Assembly (NCBI GenBank): GCA_027485645.1
Contig: JAIXQR010000002.1
Coordinates: 310,001-374,000, forward strand
DNA length: 64,000 nt
Reading direction: 5' to 3'
From: a bacterium
GTDB lineage: Bacteria > Armatimonadota > Fimbriimonadia > Fimbriimonadales > Fimbriimonadaceae
Shown here: positions 34,501 to 43,830 of the stretch, piece after piece
How positions within the stretch are numbered: position 1 is the stretch's first letter
How the letters are laid out: every line of letters starts with the position of its first letter
Translations under genes and position numbers: made by a program
The notes under the pieces: model-generated
What the model saw: the letters and a program-made list of their open reading frames with translations, nothing else
Told to the model about the DNA's origin: nothing
The model's database searches: none

Positions 34501-34719
34501 GTCATTGAGGCGGCAGAAGCGCTGAGCAAGCGAATGACCCGCGAAGGTGGGGCAGACCTTGCTAGCCGACTGAAATACGGCTTCCGACTCTGCACCGGAC
34601 GCCGACCGACCGCCGCCGAACTGAATCGGCTGGTCGCCCTCGCCAAAAAGCGCAAGAACTCGCTGGACCTGGCCGCCATTGCCCTGCTTAACCTCGACGA
34701 GACGATCACAAAGGAGTAA
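31567..34719 (+). CDS. DUF1549/DUF1553 planctomycete-type cytochrome c protein
   Basis: Two haem motifs ([33 protein letters not shown]); [65 protein letters not shown]. Confidence 0.92.
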   Translation: [1050 protein letters not shown]

Positions 34720-34725
34720 TTCGGG

Positions 34726-36186
34726 ATGAACCACAAAGAAGAACAGAATCAAATCGCCTTGCGGGAAATCACCCGAAGAACTCTTTTGCGAGAGACCGGC
34801 TATGGCGTCGGCGGACTTGCGCTGGCAAGCATGCTCGGCGGCAACGCCTTTGGTGCGCAGCAAAAGCGCACCGACCCGATGGCGGTGAAACCTCCGCACT
34901 TTGCTCCGAAAGCGAAAAGCGTCATCTACCTCTTCATGGCGGGCGCGCCTTCGCAGTTCGAATTATTCGATCCGAAGCCAACCCTCACGAAGTTCGACGG
35001 GCAGGAGTGTCCGGACGACCTTTTGAACGGTGAGCGATTCGCCTTCATCCGAGGCAAGCCCAAGCTCCTCGGCTCACCCTACAAGTTCCGCCAAGCGGGG
35101 AAGTCGGGGCAGTGGGTCAGCGAGCTGATGCCGCACTTTGATGGCATTGCCGATGACGTCGCCGTCATTCGCAGCATGGTCACCGACCAGTTCAACCACG
35201 CTCCGGCGCAGTTGTTCATGAACACCGGTTTCCAACTCCCCGGTCGCCCGAGCCTCGGTAGCTGGCTCACCTACGGCCTCGGCTCCGAGCGAGAAGACCT
35301 GCCCGGATTTGTAGTCTTGCTCAGCGGGGAAAACAACCCCGACGGCGGCAAGGCCTGCTACGGCAGCGGCTTCTTGCCGACCTCCTATCAGGGCGTCGAA
35401 TTCCGATCGGAAGGTGATCCGGTTCTCTTCTTGCAAGACCCGAAAGGGATGGACCGAGGCACTCGCCGAGAAATGCTGGATGCCGTCCGCGACCTGAACC
35501 GACTGAAGTTCCAGCAGGTTCTTGACCCCGAAATCGAGTCGAGAATCGCCCAGTACGAGCTCGCTTTCCGAATGCAAACGAGCGTCCCGGAACTCGCTGA
35601 TCTGTCGAAGGAAACGCCAGAGACGATCGCGCTGTACGGAGCAGAACCCGGAAAGCGATCGTTTGCCAACAACTGCATCCTCGCCCGGCGGCTCGTCGAG
35701 CGCGGCGTTCGGTTTGTGCAGCTGTATCACCGCGGCTGGGACAACCACGGCACCGGCCCCGGCGACGACATCATGACCCGATTGCCAAAGCTGTGTAAGG
35801 AAGTCGACCAAGCGGCGGCTGCCCTCGTCATGGACCTCAAGCGAAACGGATTGCTAGACGAAACCCTTGTCATCTGGGGCGGCGAATTTGGCCGAACGCC
35901 GATGAACGAAGGCCGCGGCGGATCGCCGTTCAAGGGCCGAGACCACCACCCGCGCGCCTTCACCATCTGGGCCGCCGGCGGCGGAATCAAGCCCGGAATC
36001 TCCCTCGGCGCGACCGACGAACTCGGCTACAACATCACCGAAGACCCCGTCCACGTCCACGATCTCCACGCCACGATCCTGCACCAAATGGGCCTAGACC
36101 ACACCCGCCTGACCTACCGATACCAAGGCCGAGACTTCCGGCTTACGGATGTTCACGGGAACGTGGTGAAAAAGCTGATTGCTTAA
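34726..36186 (+). CDS. DUF1501 domain protein
   Basis: [72 protein letters not shown]. Confidence 0.92.
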   Translation: MNHKEEQNQIALREITRRTLLRETGYGVGGLALASMLGGNAFGAQQKRTDPMAVKPPHFAPKAKSVIYLFMAGAPSQFELFDPKPTLTKFDGQECPDDLLNGERFAFIRGKPKLLGSPYKFRQAGKSGQWVSELMPHFDGIADDVAVIRSMVTDQFNHAPAQLFMNTGFQLPGRPSLGSWLTYGLGSEREDLPGFVVLLSGENNPDGGKACYGSGFLPTSYQGVEFRSEGDPVLFLQDPKGMDRGTRREMLDAVRDLNRLKFQQVLDPEIESRIAQYELAFRMQTSVPELADLSKETPETIALYGAEPGKRSFANNCILARRLVERGVRFVQLYHRGWDNHGTGPGDDIMTRLPKLCKEVDQAAAALVMDLKRNGLLDETLVIWGGEFGRTPMNEGRGGSPFKGRDHHPRAFTIWAAGGGIKPGISLGATDELGYNITEDPVHVHDLHATILHQMGLDHTRLTYRYQGRDFRLTDVHGNVVKKLIA

Positions 36187-36350
36187 GGACAAAAAGTAGG
36201 TTAAGAACCTTAGGCTGAAGCAAAAAGAGTTCTCAGGAATTCACTTGAAATCCACCTGCTGTCAGAGACCTTGATAGAAATCAATGGAGGAAATCCGACT
36301 GCGCCTGTGACTGGGCCATTGCAAAATGGCGGATTCAATTTTCTCGGCCT

Positions 36351-37082
36351 TTATTCTTTGCGAGCTGCTCTTCGGATGGCATCTCCAAGGTCACCATCTC
36401 CGAGCTCGTACTTGCTAAGGTTGTGAATATTGTCTTGGTTTACGTGGAGTTGTCCTTCATTACCGCTATTGCCGCGGTGCTGCCCTTTCGAAAATAAAGG
36501 ATTCGCGGACACTTCGGCGGAGTTTATCACCCAAAGAACAATTTCATCGCGGAATACTGCTACCCAAATAAACACATCGCAATAATGCGGCTTGAGCTGT
36601 TGATAGTTCATCAAGAATGGCTTATTGGTATCTCTTGCCAATGCTTTGATATACAAAGGCTCATCGCTGTCACTATCTACAGCCCTTGATGCCTTAACCT
36701 CAATTCGAATCCCGTCAAGCCACAGGTCATATTCGCCAGAGTAAGAATCATCCAATTTTTTGTTTGCTGCTTTGAGAGCCGGGCATTTGCCTTGCACATA
36801 GGTTTGTGCAAACTTTTCGCCAAATCCCCTTGGCGCCGAAATCTCAAATATCCACAAGTTCGGATTCTCACTAATATAGTCAGATCGGATATCAAGATAG
36901 TTTTGATATGTAAGACCCTTCATTTCGATAAGATGACAAATCAAATGCTCATACTCGTTGAATGGAAATACAGAGACATCTTCATCTATGATCTCCAGCG
37001 CACGATTCAGATCCACCGCATTTCCGGTAAATTCACTACAGATTCTATTCTTTAGTTCGGAAAGTTCCATTATCTTCTTCAA
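36351..37082 (-). CDS. putative type II restriction endonuclease
   Basis: PD-(D/E)xK-like SGEYDLWLDGIRIEVKASRA; overlaps the end of a DNA methyltransferase gene. Confidence 0.65.
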   Translation of the reverse strand: MKKIMELSELKNRICSEFTGNAVDLNRALEIIDEDVSVFPFNEYEHLICHLIEMKGLTYQNYLDIRSDYISENPNLWIFEISAPRGFGEKFAQTYVQGKCPALKAANKKLDDSYSGEYDLWLDGIRIEVKASRAVDSDSDEPLYIKALARDTNKPFLMNYQQLKPHYCDVFIWVAVFRDEIVLWVINSAEVSANPLFSKGQHRGNSGNEGQLHVNQDNIHNLSKYELGDGDLGDAIRRAARKE

Positions 37083-38691
37083 CCTTCAAGTATGCTTGCA
37101 ATTCACCTTCCTCAAAGGAATCTCCATAACTTTTGAGAAACTCGTGAAAAATCGGTAAAACTTCTAAGTTAGATCTCAGCACTTTGTGAGTGTTAAATAA
37201 CTTTCTGTATAGCCAGTTCACTGTTTCTGAATTCAATAATCTCGCAACAGCCGAATGCGAAACTGGAAAGCTATCGTTGAGAACAACGATGTTCGCACTA
37301 TTTAAGCAGAAGCTCTGCTCTCGATCACAGTGGAACACAAGCGAATTGGCAATGAAGCGATACAACAGCTTCTCTTGAGCTCTGTACAAACCGACTGGGG
37401 CGACTTGCTGGTACAAGCTCAAATCAGCCGGAATGAAGCAGCTAGGGGGTTCCAATCCATCGACGGTTATATCTTCTCCCCTGAAAACGGGCATGTATCC
37501 GTCTTTCGGTTGCGTTTGGCAGAATTTGCTATTGTTGCCTGTTACGATGCCAAGGCCCCACTTTGCTTGATGCCTTAATGTAATGTGTGGGAAGGAATAG
37601 ATTTGAGCGATCACGGCGTTCTCCTCTTCGGTGCAGTTGAGGTTTATGATCTTTCCAGGATTAGATGAGAACGCTTGCTGTGGACGCTCATATGTATTGC
37701 CTTCAACCACACATTTCACTGTGCTACCGGATTTGGGTGACAGCTTCTGAGAAATGAAACCCTGCGCTTTGGTAACGAGACCTTTGAATGGCTTGCCAAA
37801 GTCATGCAAACTTACAATCGTGTTTAGCAGAAGGTGCTCTCTGGTGTCCTGAAAAGTTCCAATGTTAAAAAACGATTCCGGAAGCAGGAGCCCGATAAAG
37901 CCCAAGGGCTTCGTGGCCCTGTGGCAAGCAAAATAGAATATGGATGATGAATCTGCACTCATCTTCGTATGAAATCGTTTCGCGAGAGTTTCCTTCGCGT
38001 CTTTGGTTAGCTTTTTGCCCCAAGGCGGGTTAGTTACGATAACATCGAACAACTGATGGTCACCAACCATGGGCACGTCAGCCAAGAAATCTCGATGCTC
38101 GATATGGGCGACATCCTGACCAGCCAACTCTCGAAGTCGAAGTCTAGCTATTTCAACCGCTGTTTCATCAATATCAAAACCATAAATATTTGAGGGCCTG
38201 AACCCTGCTTTGAGTGCTGCAACTAAGAAATTTCCGGTTCCACAACATGGGTCGCAGAATGTTGCCGTATCGAAATCCACAGATATTTGTTTGAAAAATG
38301 ACTGAGCAATGTGTGCAGGGGTGTAGTAAACGCCTTCTTTATTCTTATAGGATGTTGACAGGCTGTTTTCGTACTCAGCTGCTAGTGATTCGCCATCTAA
38401 TTCGGAACATCTAGTCTTGATAGTGGCAGTGATCCGGTCGCACAGTTCGACGTGATCATGGGAATTGCGATGGAGTTTATTGGCTCGCCGTGTAAGTTTT
38501 TCAGTGCCTGCGATGCTTTCTTTGAATTGGTTGAAGGACTCGCGAGTGACTTGGCCACTATAGACGGATGTAAGGTAACTCGTTTTGATCCAATTTCTGA
38601 CGGAAGCTTCGGAGACGTTAAGTTGCATAGCAACCTGCGCGATCGTCATCGAATCTGAGTCGTCAACGTTAAATAATGCGGCTTGCGACAT
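37045..38691 (-). CDS. N6-adenine DNA methyltransferase with N-terminal HTH domain
   Basis: MTIAQVAMQLNVSEASVRNWIKTS (HTH), VYYTPAHIAQSF, FCDPCCGTGNFLVAAL, FDVIVTNPPWGKKL; start refined. Confidence 0.88.
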   Translation of the reverse strand: MSQAALFNVDDSDSMTIAQVAMQLNVSEASVRNWIKTSYLTSVYSGQVTRESFNQFKESIAGTEKLTRRANKLHRNSHDHVELCDRITATIKTRCSELDGESLAAEYENSLSTSYKNKEGVYYTPAHIAQSFFKQISVDFDTATFCDPCCGTGNFLVAALKAGFRPSNIYGFDIDETAVEIARLRLRELAGQDVAHIEHRDFLADVPMVGDHQLFDVIVTNPPWGKKLTKDAKETLAKRFHTKMSADSSSIFYFACHRATKPLGFIGLLLPESFFNIGTFQDTREHLLLNTIVSLHDFGKPFKGLVTKAQGFISQKLSPKSGSTVKCVVEGNTYERPQQAFSSNPGKIINLNCTEEENAVIAQIYSFPHITLRHQAKWGLGIVTGNNSKFCQTQPKDGYMPVFRGEDITVDGLEPPSCFIPADLSLYQQVAPVGLYRAQEKLLYRFIANSLVFHCDREQSFCLNSANIVVLNDSFPVSHSAVARLLNSETVNWLYRKLFNTHKVLRSNLEVLPIFHEFLKSYGDSFEEGELQAYLKVEEDNGTFRTKE

Positions 38692-38992
38692 GCTGATCCT
38701 TAAAGCTCGAGCCCGCAAAAATCAGAACACCATCACAACGAGATTCGGCTCCGACAATGGCGACGTCTGGAGTCTACTATCTCCAGGTCCCAGAGTGAGC
38801 GAAGTCTAGTCTGACCTGGAGTATTACAGCGAACCATACCGAACAAGCTGGACACGATCGCCTACAACAGAGGCGTTCTGGCCCCTCAGCGACTCTACCT
38901 GGTGGGGTTTGTTGGCGACCTTGGAGGACACCCTTGCGCCGTCCTTCGGATTCTGTGCGTTTACTGGTCGGGCAAACTTCTGCAAGCGGAAG

Positions 38993-39326
38993 CTATCGGG
39001 TCTGGCACCACTGCCAAAGACCAAAAGAGAAGCTGACTAGAGATATGCCGCCGAGCATGTTTGTATCCATCCTGTAAAGGAACGCGGGGCCAAAGCTGAA
39101 CATGGCGACTCCGGCCATCAGCGATCCGAGCATAGAAAGCTCGGCAAGGTTGAGGAAGCTTGGTTTGCCTGTAGTTCCCGGGAGGGGCACCGATCAACCG
39201 GAAACCGGCACACGCGGGAACTGCTAGAAGTTTGACCAAGAATCGGGCGTTTCCCATTATGGTGGGCAAATTTTGGGCGAGGATGACCGCGGCAACAAGG
39301 CCAACTGAAAGCCGAAATAGGGTCAT
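38993..39326 (-). pseudogene. frameshifted small membrane protein
   Basis: MTLFRLSVGLVAAVILAQNLPTIMGNARFLVKLLAVPACAGFRLIG in one frame continues as PLPGTTGKPSFLNLAELSMLGSLMAGVAMFSFGPAFLYRMDTNMLGGISLVSFSFGLWQWCQTR in another. Confidence 0.45.
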
Positions 39327-39441
39327 TCGATACCGAAAATATGCAGACGTCAAGATCCTAAAAAAGGATTCGCCGCGATCGCACGAGACCGTGCGGGAAA
39401 CTGGCTCGCCTGAAACGTGACCGTGAGATCGAACCAAAATC

Positions 39442-39516
39442 TGGAGCCGGCGACAGGACTTGAACCCGCGACCCGCTGTTTACAAAACAGCTGCTCTACC
39501 ACTGAGCTACGCCGGC
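39442..39516 (-). tRNA. tRNA-Thr (anticodon TGT), CCA encoded
   Basis: GCCGGCGTAGCTCAGTGGTAGAGCAGCTGTTTTGTAAACAGCGGGTCGCGGGTTCAAGTCCTGTCGCCGGCTCCA. Confidence 0.95.
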
Positions 39517-39570
39517 GAACAGTCTATTGTACCGAGTACGGATAGACCGTTCAACCGCAGGCTTCCGAGA

Positions 39571-40317
39571 TCAGATGCCGTTCTTGCGCTGTTTCAGCTT
39601 GGCGTTGGTGGTGCCGTCGGTGGTCCAGATGCGGGGGAAGAACTGGCCGGTTGGGTTGTCTCGGCGCGCGCCGGTGATGTAGAGCTTGCCTTCGAAAGCG
39701 AACGCGACAAACATGCTGTAATCCCACGTCACGTTAGAATCTCGAGCTTCCCAAAGGATGCCCCCGGTCGCCTGGTTTCTAACCGTCAGGGAAGGGAAGT
39801 TGCCGGTCTGGGAGTAATCGTTGCTTCGGTTGTGCTGAACATATACGCGAAGGTTGCGGTCTCGGCGGGTGACGGTGAACGGACCCGCTTCAAAGGTTCC
39901 CGGGACCTGCTGGTCGTTGATGTAATCGAACTGGGCGGCCGTCTGCTCGAGCACGGTGGTGCCGTTTGATCGCCAAGCTCGACCAACGCTTCGAGAATAG
40001 TCCGTCGCGTCCTTGATTCCAAGAACGATCGCCTGGCCTTTCTCAAACCAAGCCGCGACCGGGTTGTAGTCCCAGAAGGCGTTGTTGTCTCGGCTGACCA
40101 TAAGGAGGGTCGTTTGCGTCTTGTCCGACCAAACCTGGAGGCCAGGGTTGTTCCCAGAGCCCGATTCATCAATTGCCGAGTCGTACGTAATCACGGCATA
40201 CGGATAAGTCGTCCCACCGTGAGAGAGGGGTCCGGTCGCCAAAACCTTAGGCACCGCAAGCGCCGCCGACGAAACGAGACAGAACAGCAAGGAAAGTAGA
40301 GGGCGCATATTTTTCAC
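39571..40317 (-). CDS. secreted hypothetical protein (paralog B)
   Basis: Signal peptide MKNMRPLLSLLFCLVSSAALA; paralogous to 40587-41324. Confidence 0.75.
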   Translation of the reverse strand: MKNMRPLLSLLFCLVSSAALAVPKVLATGPLSHGGTTYPYAVITYDSAIDESGSGNNPGLQVWSDKTQTTLLMVSRDNNAFWDYNPVAAWFEKGQAIVLGIKDATDYSRSVGRAWRSNGTTVLEQTAAQFDYINDQQVPGTFEAGPFTVTRRDRNLRVYVQHNRSNDYSQTGNFPSLTVRNQATGGILWEARDSNVTWDYSMFVAFAFEGKLYITGARRDNPTGQFFPRIWTTDGTTNAKLKQRKNGI

Positions 40318-40535
40318 TCCACCTGAGTGAATCGCTCAGGAATCGTACTGATGATCGGTGGATCAACCCAGATTTACACCTGATTCTCGAAAAATTTCAA
40401 TATTTTTCGAGTCACGCTAAAGTTCCGTTTCGTTATCGGAAATTCAAATGGAATTATCAGAAACTTTGGCGTGGTAACGAATAGATTAGTAAGTAGATTT
40501 GTCCTCCGATGCAGGTTCGTTCAGAGGAAAAGAAG

Positions 40536-40574
40536 CCTGCAAGGCTCAGGGATATTTCTCCGAGACCTTGCAGG
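40536..40574 (-). terminator. hairpin terminator of paralog A
   Basis: CCTGCAAGG … CCTTGCAGG directly after the 40587 stop; CTTCTTTT on the minus strand. Confidence 0.7.
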
Positions 40575-40586
40575 CGGAAGGGGTGA

Positions 40587-41324
40587 TTAGCCGTTTCGGC
40601 GCTGTCGAAGTCGGCTGCCGTTGGCACCTTCCGTCGTCCAGATGCGAGGGAAGAACTGGCCCGTGGCGTTGTCGCGCCGCGCACCGGTCATGTACAGCTT
40701 GCCTTCGAAAGCAAAGGCGACTAAAACGCTGTAATCCCAAGTCGCGTTATCGTCTCGTGCCTCAAACAGCACGGCGCCGGTGACTTCTTCCCGCACGGTT
40801 AGGCTGGGGTACTGACCCATTTGCGCATAGTCGTCGTTCACGTTGTGCTCGACGTAAGCCGAAAATCGCTTTCCGCGCTTTTCGACCCGAAAGAGTCCGG
40901 CCTGCAGGACACCGGGAGTTTGCGATTCATTGAGGTAGCTGTACTGGGCGGGCGTTTGCTTTAGGAAAGCTCCTCGGTTAGATCGCCAAACTCGGCCTTC
41001 GCTGACCGATCCGTCAGCGGAGTCTCGGAATCCAAGAACCACGACTTGACCATCTTCAATGAAAGCCGCTTCGGGGAAGTAGTTCCATTGAGAGTTGTCG
41101 TCGTTGCTAGAAATCAGCCGCTTCGTCAGAGACTTGTCGGCCCAAACTTCGATGCCGGGGTTTGTTCCAACTCCGGATTCATCAAGCTCATAGTCATAAG
41201 TGACAACGGCACGCTCGAACGTCTTGCCGCGGAACTCGAGCTCACCCTTTGCGATGATCTCGGGTGCCGCCATGGCCGCTGACGAAACGACGCTTAACAA
41301 CATCAAAAGAACTGGTCTCTTCAT
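40587..41324 (-). CDS. secreted hypothetical protein (paralog A)
   Basis: Signal peptide; shares DYS-LVAFAFEGKLY-TGARRDN-TGQFFPRIWTT with its neighbour. Confidence 0.75.
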   Translation of the reverse strand: MKRPVLLMLLSVVSSAAMAAPEIIAKGELEFRGKTFERAVVTYDYELDESGVGTNPGIEVWADKSLTKRLISSNDDNSQWNYFPEAAFIEDGQVVVLGFRDSADGSVSEGRVWRSNRGAFLKQTPAQYSYLNESQTPGVLQAGLFRVEKRGKRFSAYVEHNVNDDYAQMGQYPSLTVREEVTGAVLFEARDDNATWDYSVLVAFAFEGKLYMTGARRDNATGQFFPRIWTTEGANGSRLRQRRNG

Positions 41325-41486
41325 AACTCACCGGACCCGGGCCATTGCCAAGGAACCACCGAAATGATCGGCGAGGGTCAATCCACTTTGCAGGGGTGAG
41401 GTTGGCTTTTTTCTGCAATCTCACAGTCACGGCTGTCCGGGACCTTTCTTATCAGAATTTGAACTTGCCATAACCCCAAAACCCGC

Positions 41487-42560
41487 TCACAATGCCCCGA
41501 GCGCAAAGGCGTCAAGCTGGGTTTCGGAGAACCGGTAGCGGGGAATATCCCCCGGCCCAAAGTTCAGCTCGACCAGCGGACGAATCAACTGCTCCGTCAC
41601 CACCGCATCGGCCAACTCCTTCCGAAGCGATGCCATCTGCAACAGCATCACTTGCAAGTGCACCTTGCCCAGGGCCAGCGAGCCGACGCGGCGACCTTCG
41701 TCGGTCGTGAGCGTTTGACCAAGAATGCAGCGAGCAATCTCGCGATTGTGAAAATCGATCGCATCGATGAAGCCGCTCGAAGCGGTCGTATCGCCGCCAA
41801 TCGCCGACACCTCAAACTCCTTCGGAAACACCATCGCCCCCGAGTTCGCGAGTTGCGATAGGCTTCGGAACAGGGAATCCGTTTCGTCTGCCGAAACCGT
41901 CCGGTCAAATCGCCCCAACATCGTCGGCGATGCAAACCGCTCCAGGTGCACTCGCCAACCTTCAATCAGACCGCGTTTCGCCTGCCAGTGCGTCCGGGCG
42001 GCTTCGAGGTCAGACCGTCCTTTCGGCATAGAAGGCGAAGTGCGGTAGCGATAGATCACGAACTTCTCCCTCGGCAAATCCTGCTCGGGCTCACCCGGAA
42101 ACTGAAGGTGCAGTCCGTCTAATCGACCGAAAGAATCCATGTTCAGACCGAATAGGCTGGCATTCTTCGGCCGAACCGCGTCGAGCCAAATCCCTTCCGC
42201 ATCCGTCGAGAACACCAACTCTTGCACGCTCCAGCCTTTGGCGAAGGCATCCATCGCCGCGTACAGAACCTGCTCCACGCTGCCCTCCATCCGCTCAAAC
42301 GCCCGCTGCACGAACTCAAGAATCTGCGCCGCCCGGGCCGAACTGTTCGCTGGAACCAGTTCAGCCGGCGCGGCCAGCACGCCCAGCTTCTTAACCTGAA
42401 GCGCGGTTTGCACCATGGAGTCCAACTCCATCTGGTCGTAAACAAGCGTGCTTGGTAAGCCCGGCATTTTAGCGATCCTTCGGTCGCTCAGGGTGAGTTG
42501 CGCCGCTACTTCCGCAGCGGTTGACGATTTCGAAATGAGATTTTTGAGCCAGTTAAGCAT
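41487..42560 (-). CDS. phage portal protein, DUF935/Mu gp29-like
   Basis: KFVIYRYRTSPSMPKGRSDLEAARTHWQAKRGLIEGWRVHLERFASPTMLGRF; IDFHNREIARCILGQTLTTDEG. Confidence 0.8.
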   Translation of the reverse strand: MLNWLKNLISKSSTAAEVAAQLTLSDRRIAKMPGLPSTLVYDQMELDSMVQTALQVKKLGVLAAPAELVPANSSARAAQILEFVQRAFERMEGSVEQVLYAAMDAFAKGWSVQELVFSTDAEGIWLDAVRPKNASLFGLNMDSFGRLDGLHLQFPGEPEQDLPREKFVIYRYRTSPSMPKGRSDLEAARTHWQAKRGLIEGWRVHLERFASPTMLGRFDRTVSADETDSLFRSLSQLANSGAMVFPKEFEVSAIGGDTTASSGFIDAIDFHNREIARCILGQTLTTDEGRRVGSLALGKVHLQVMLLQMASLRKELADAVVTEQLIRPLVELNFGPGDIPRYRFSETQLDAFALGAL

Positions 42561-43830
42561 AGGAAAATTGGATCTTCGGGGCAAGGCGAATCGAGCCGCT
42601 CAAGCGGGTAGGGAGGTGACGCGCGGCCAGCATTACGGCGGTCACGAGGTCGTCGTGCTCCGACCCTTTCGCGCCATAGCGGATGTTGCCCGCCGCCGTT
42701 TCGGAGGAGACGTAGCTCGCCAGCTCACGTTCAAGAACCGGATTCGGCTGCATCCGCAGCAGCTTGTTGCCCAGTAGCCGCGCCAAGGCGCAAACCATCT
42801 CCTCCTTTCCTCCCGAGGTGAACGTGATGTCGGTGATCGAGAATCGAGGCAGCTGACTCCGCAAAAGCTCGGCCGCAATAACCCCCATCCCCGTGCTGTC
42901 TTGAAAGATGCGCGCACCGGGAAACCGCCGAATGACTTCGACCACTTTCGCGCAAATCTCCTGAAAATGCGGACCGTGAAAGCGCTCAAGGCCGACCAGC
43001 CAACATTCGTCCCGTGTGCCCGAAACAACCGCGACCGCCGTAAAGTCCTTCGTCTTTGCCCAGTCCACGCCAATCGTAAACGGGCCAGCAAACGAAGTTG
43101 GCCACTCGTAGCACCGCGCGTCGTCGATACTCTCCTGCGTAAAAACCGCCCCCGCCGCTTCGCGAAAGACGGCCTCGTACTCGACCTCGAAGCTGCGCGG
43201 AGAAGACTCGTTCTTCTTCGCCGCCAAAAAGTGACGAGAAACCCTTGGGTTCTCCGAACTCGGCGAGCGCCGGGACCAAATCCCGTTTTCACCGCGCTCT
43301 CCGCGATCAAAAAGCCGCCAGAACCAGTTAAAGCCGTTCGGCGTGCTGATGCAGGTCAGATGCCCATCGGTCATCGAGAGCATCGGCGTCAAAACTTCGG
43401 TCACCAGAGCCTCTGGCACAAAGGCCGCCTCATCCACGATCACATGGTCCGCCTCGTCACCGCGCAAACTGTCCGGCGCATGGCCAGATCGCGCCGTCAC
43501 CACGTGCCCGTCGAACTCCAAAACCGGAAACGGCGTGTTCTTGGGACGGAACTTCGTGATGTCCTTCGTGACTTTTCGTTGGTAGTCATCCAGCAACCGG
43601 CAAACCCGCCGAAACAGAATCTTCGCCTGCTCAAGCGTCGGGGCGACCATGAGTTGCCGCGAGGGCGGAGCGCGCAAGATTCGGTGCAGAACGTCCACCG
43701 CGCAAGCCTCCGTTTTGCCCCACCTCCGCCCGCAGGCCAACGCCCGGGTCTTCGCTTCCGCCAAGAGAAATTCCCGTTGACCCGGATGCGGTTGCCAGAT
43801 CGGCGCGATCCGCTGCAAAAATTCTTCCAT
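42553..43830 (-). CDS. phage terminase large subunit
   Basis: Walker A-like ALACGRRWGKTEACAVDVL, DEADHVIVDEAAFV, nuclease-domain GVDWAKTKDFTAVAVVSG; start refined. Confidence 0.85.
   Translation of the reverse strand: MEEFLQRIAPIWQPHPGQREFLLAEAKTRALACGRRWGKTEACAVDVLHRILRAPPSRQLMVAPTLEQAKILFRRVCRLLDDYQRKVTKDITKFRPKNTPFPVLEFDGHVVTARSGHAPDSLRGDEADHVIVDEAAFVPEALVTEVLTPMLSMTDGHLTCISTPNGFNWFWRLFDRGERGENGIWSRRSPSSENPRVSRHFLAAKKNESSPRSFEVEYEAVFREAAGAVFTQESIDDARCYEWPTSFAGPFTIGVDWAKTKDFTAVAVVSGTRDECWLVGLERFHGPHFQEICAKVVEVIRRFPGARIFQDSTGMGVIAAELLRSQLPRFSITDITFTSGGKEEMVCALARLLGNKLLRMQPNPVLERELASYVSSETAAGNIRYGAKGSEHDDLVTAVMLAARHLPTRLSGSIRLAPKIQFSYA

Noticed and set aside
34039-34899. 286-aa ORF antisense to the DUF1553/DUF1501 junction
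   Set aside because: Mirror ORF spanning two real genes
36351-39516. Integrative element inserted at tRNA-Thr
   Set aside because: No integrase and no direct repeat of the tRNA 3' end detected near the R-M genes; adjacency alone is insufficient
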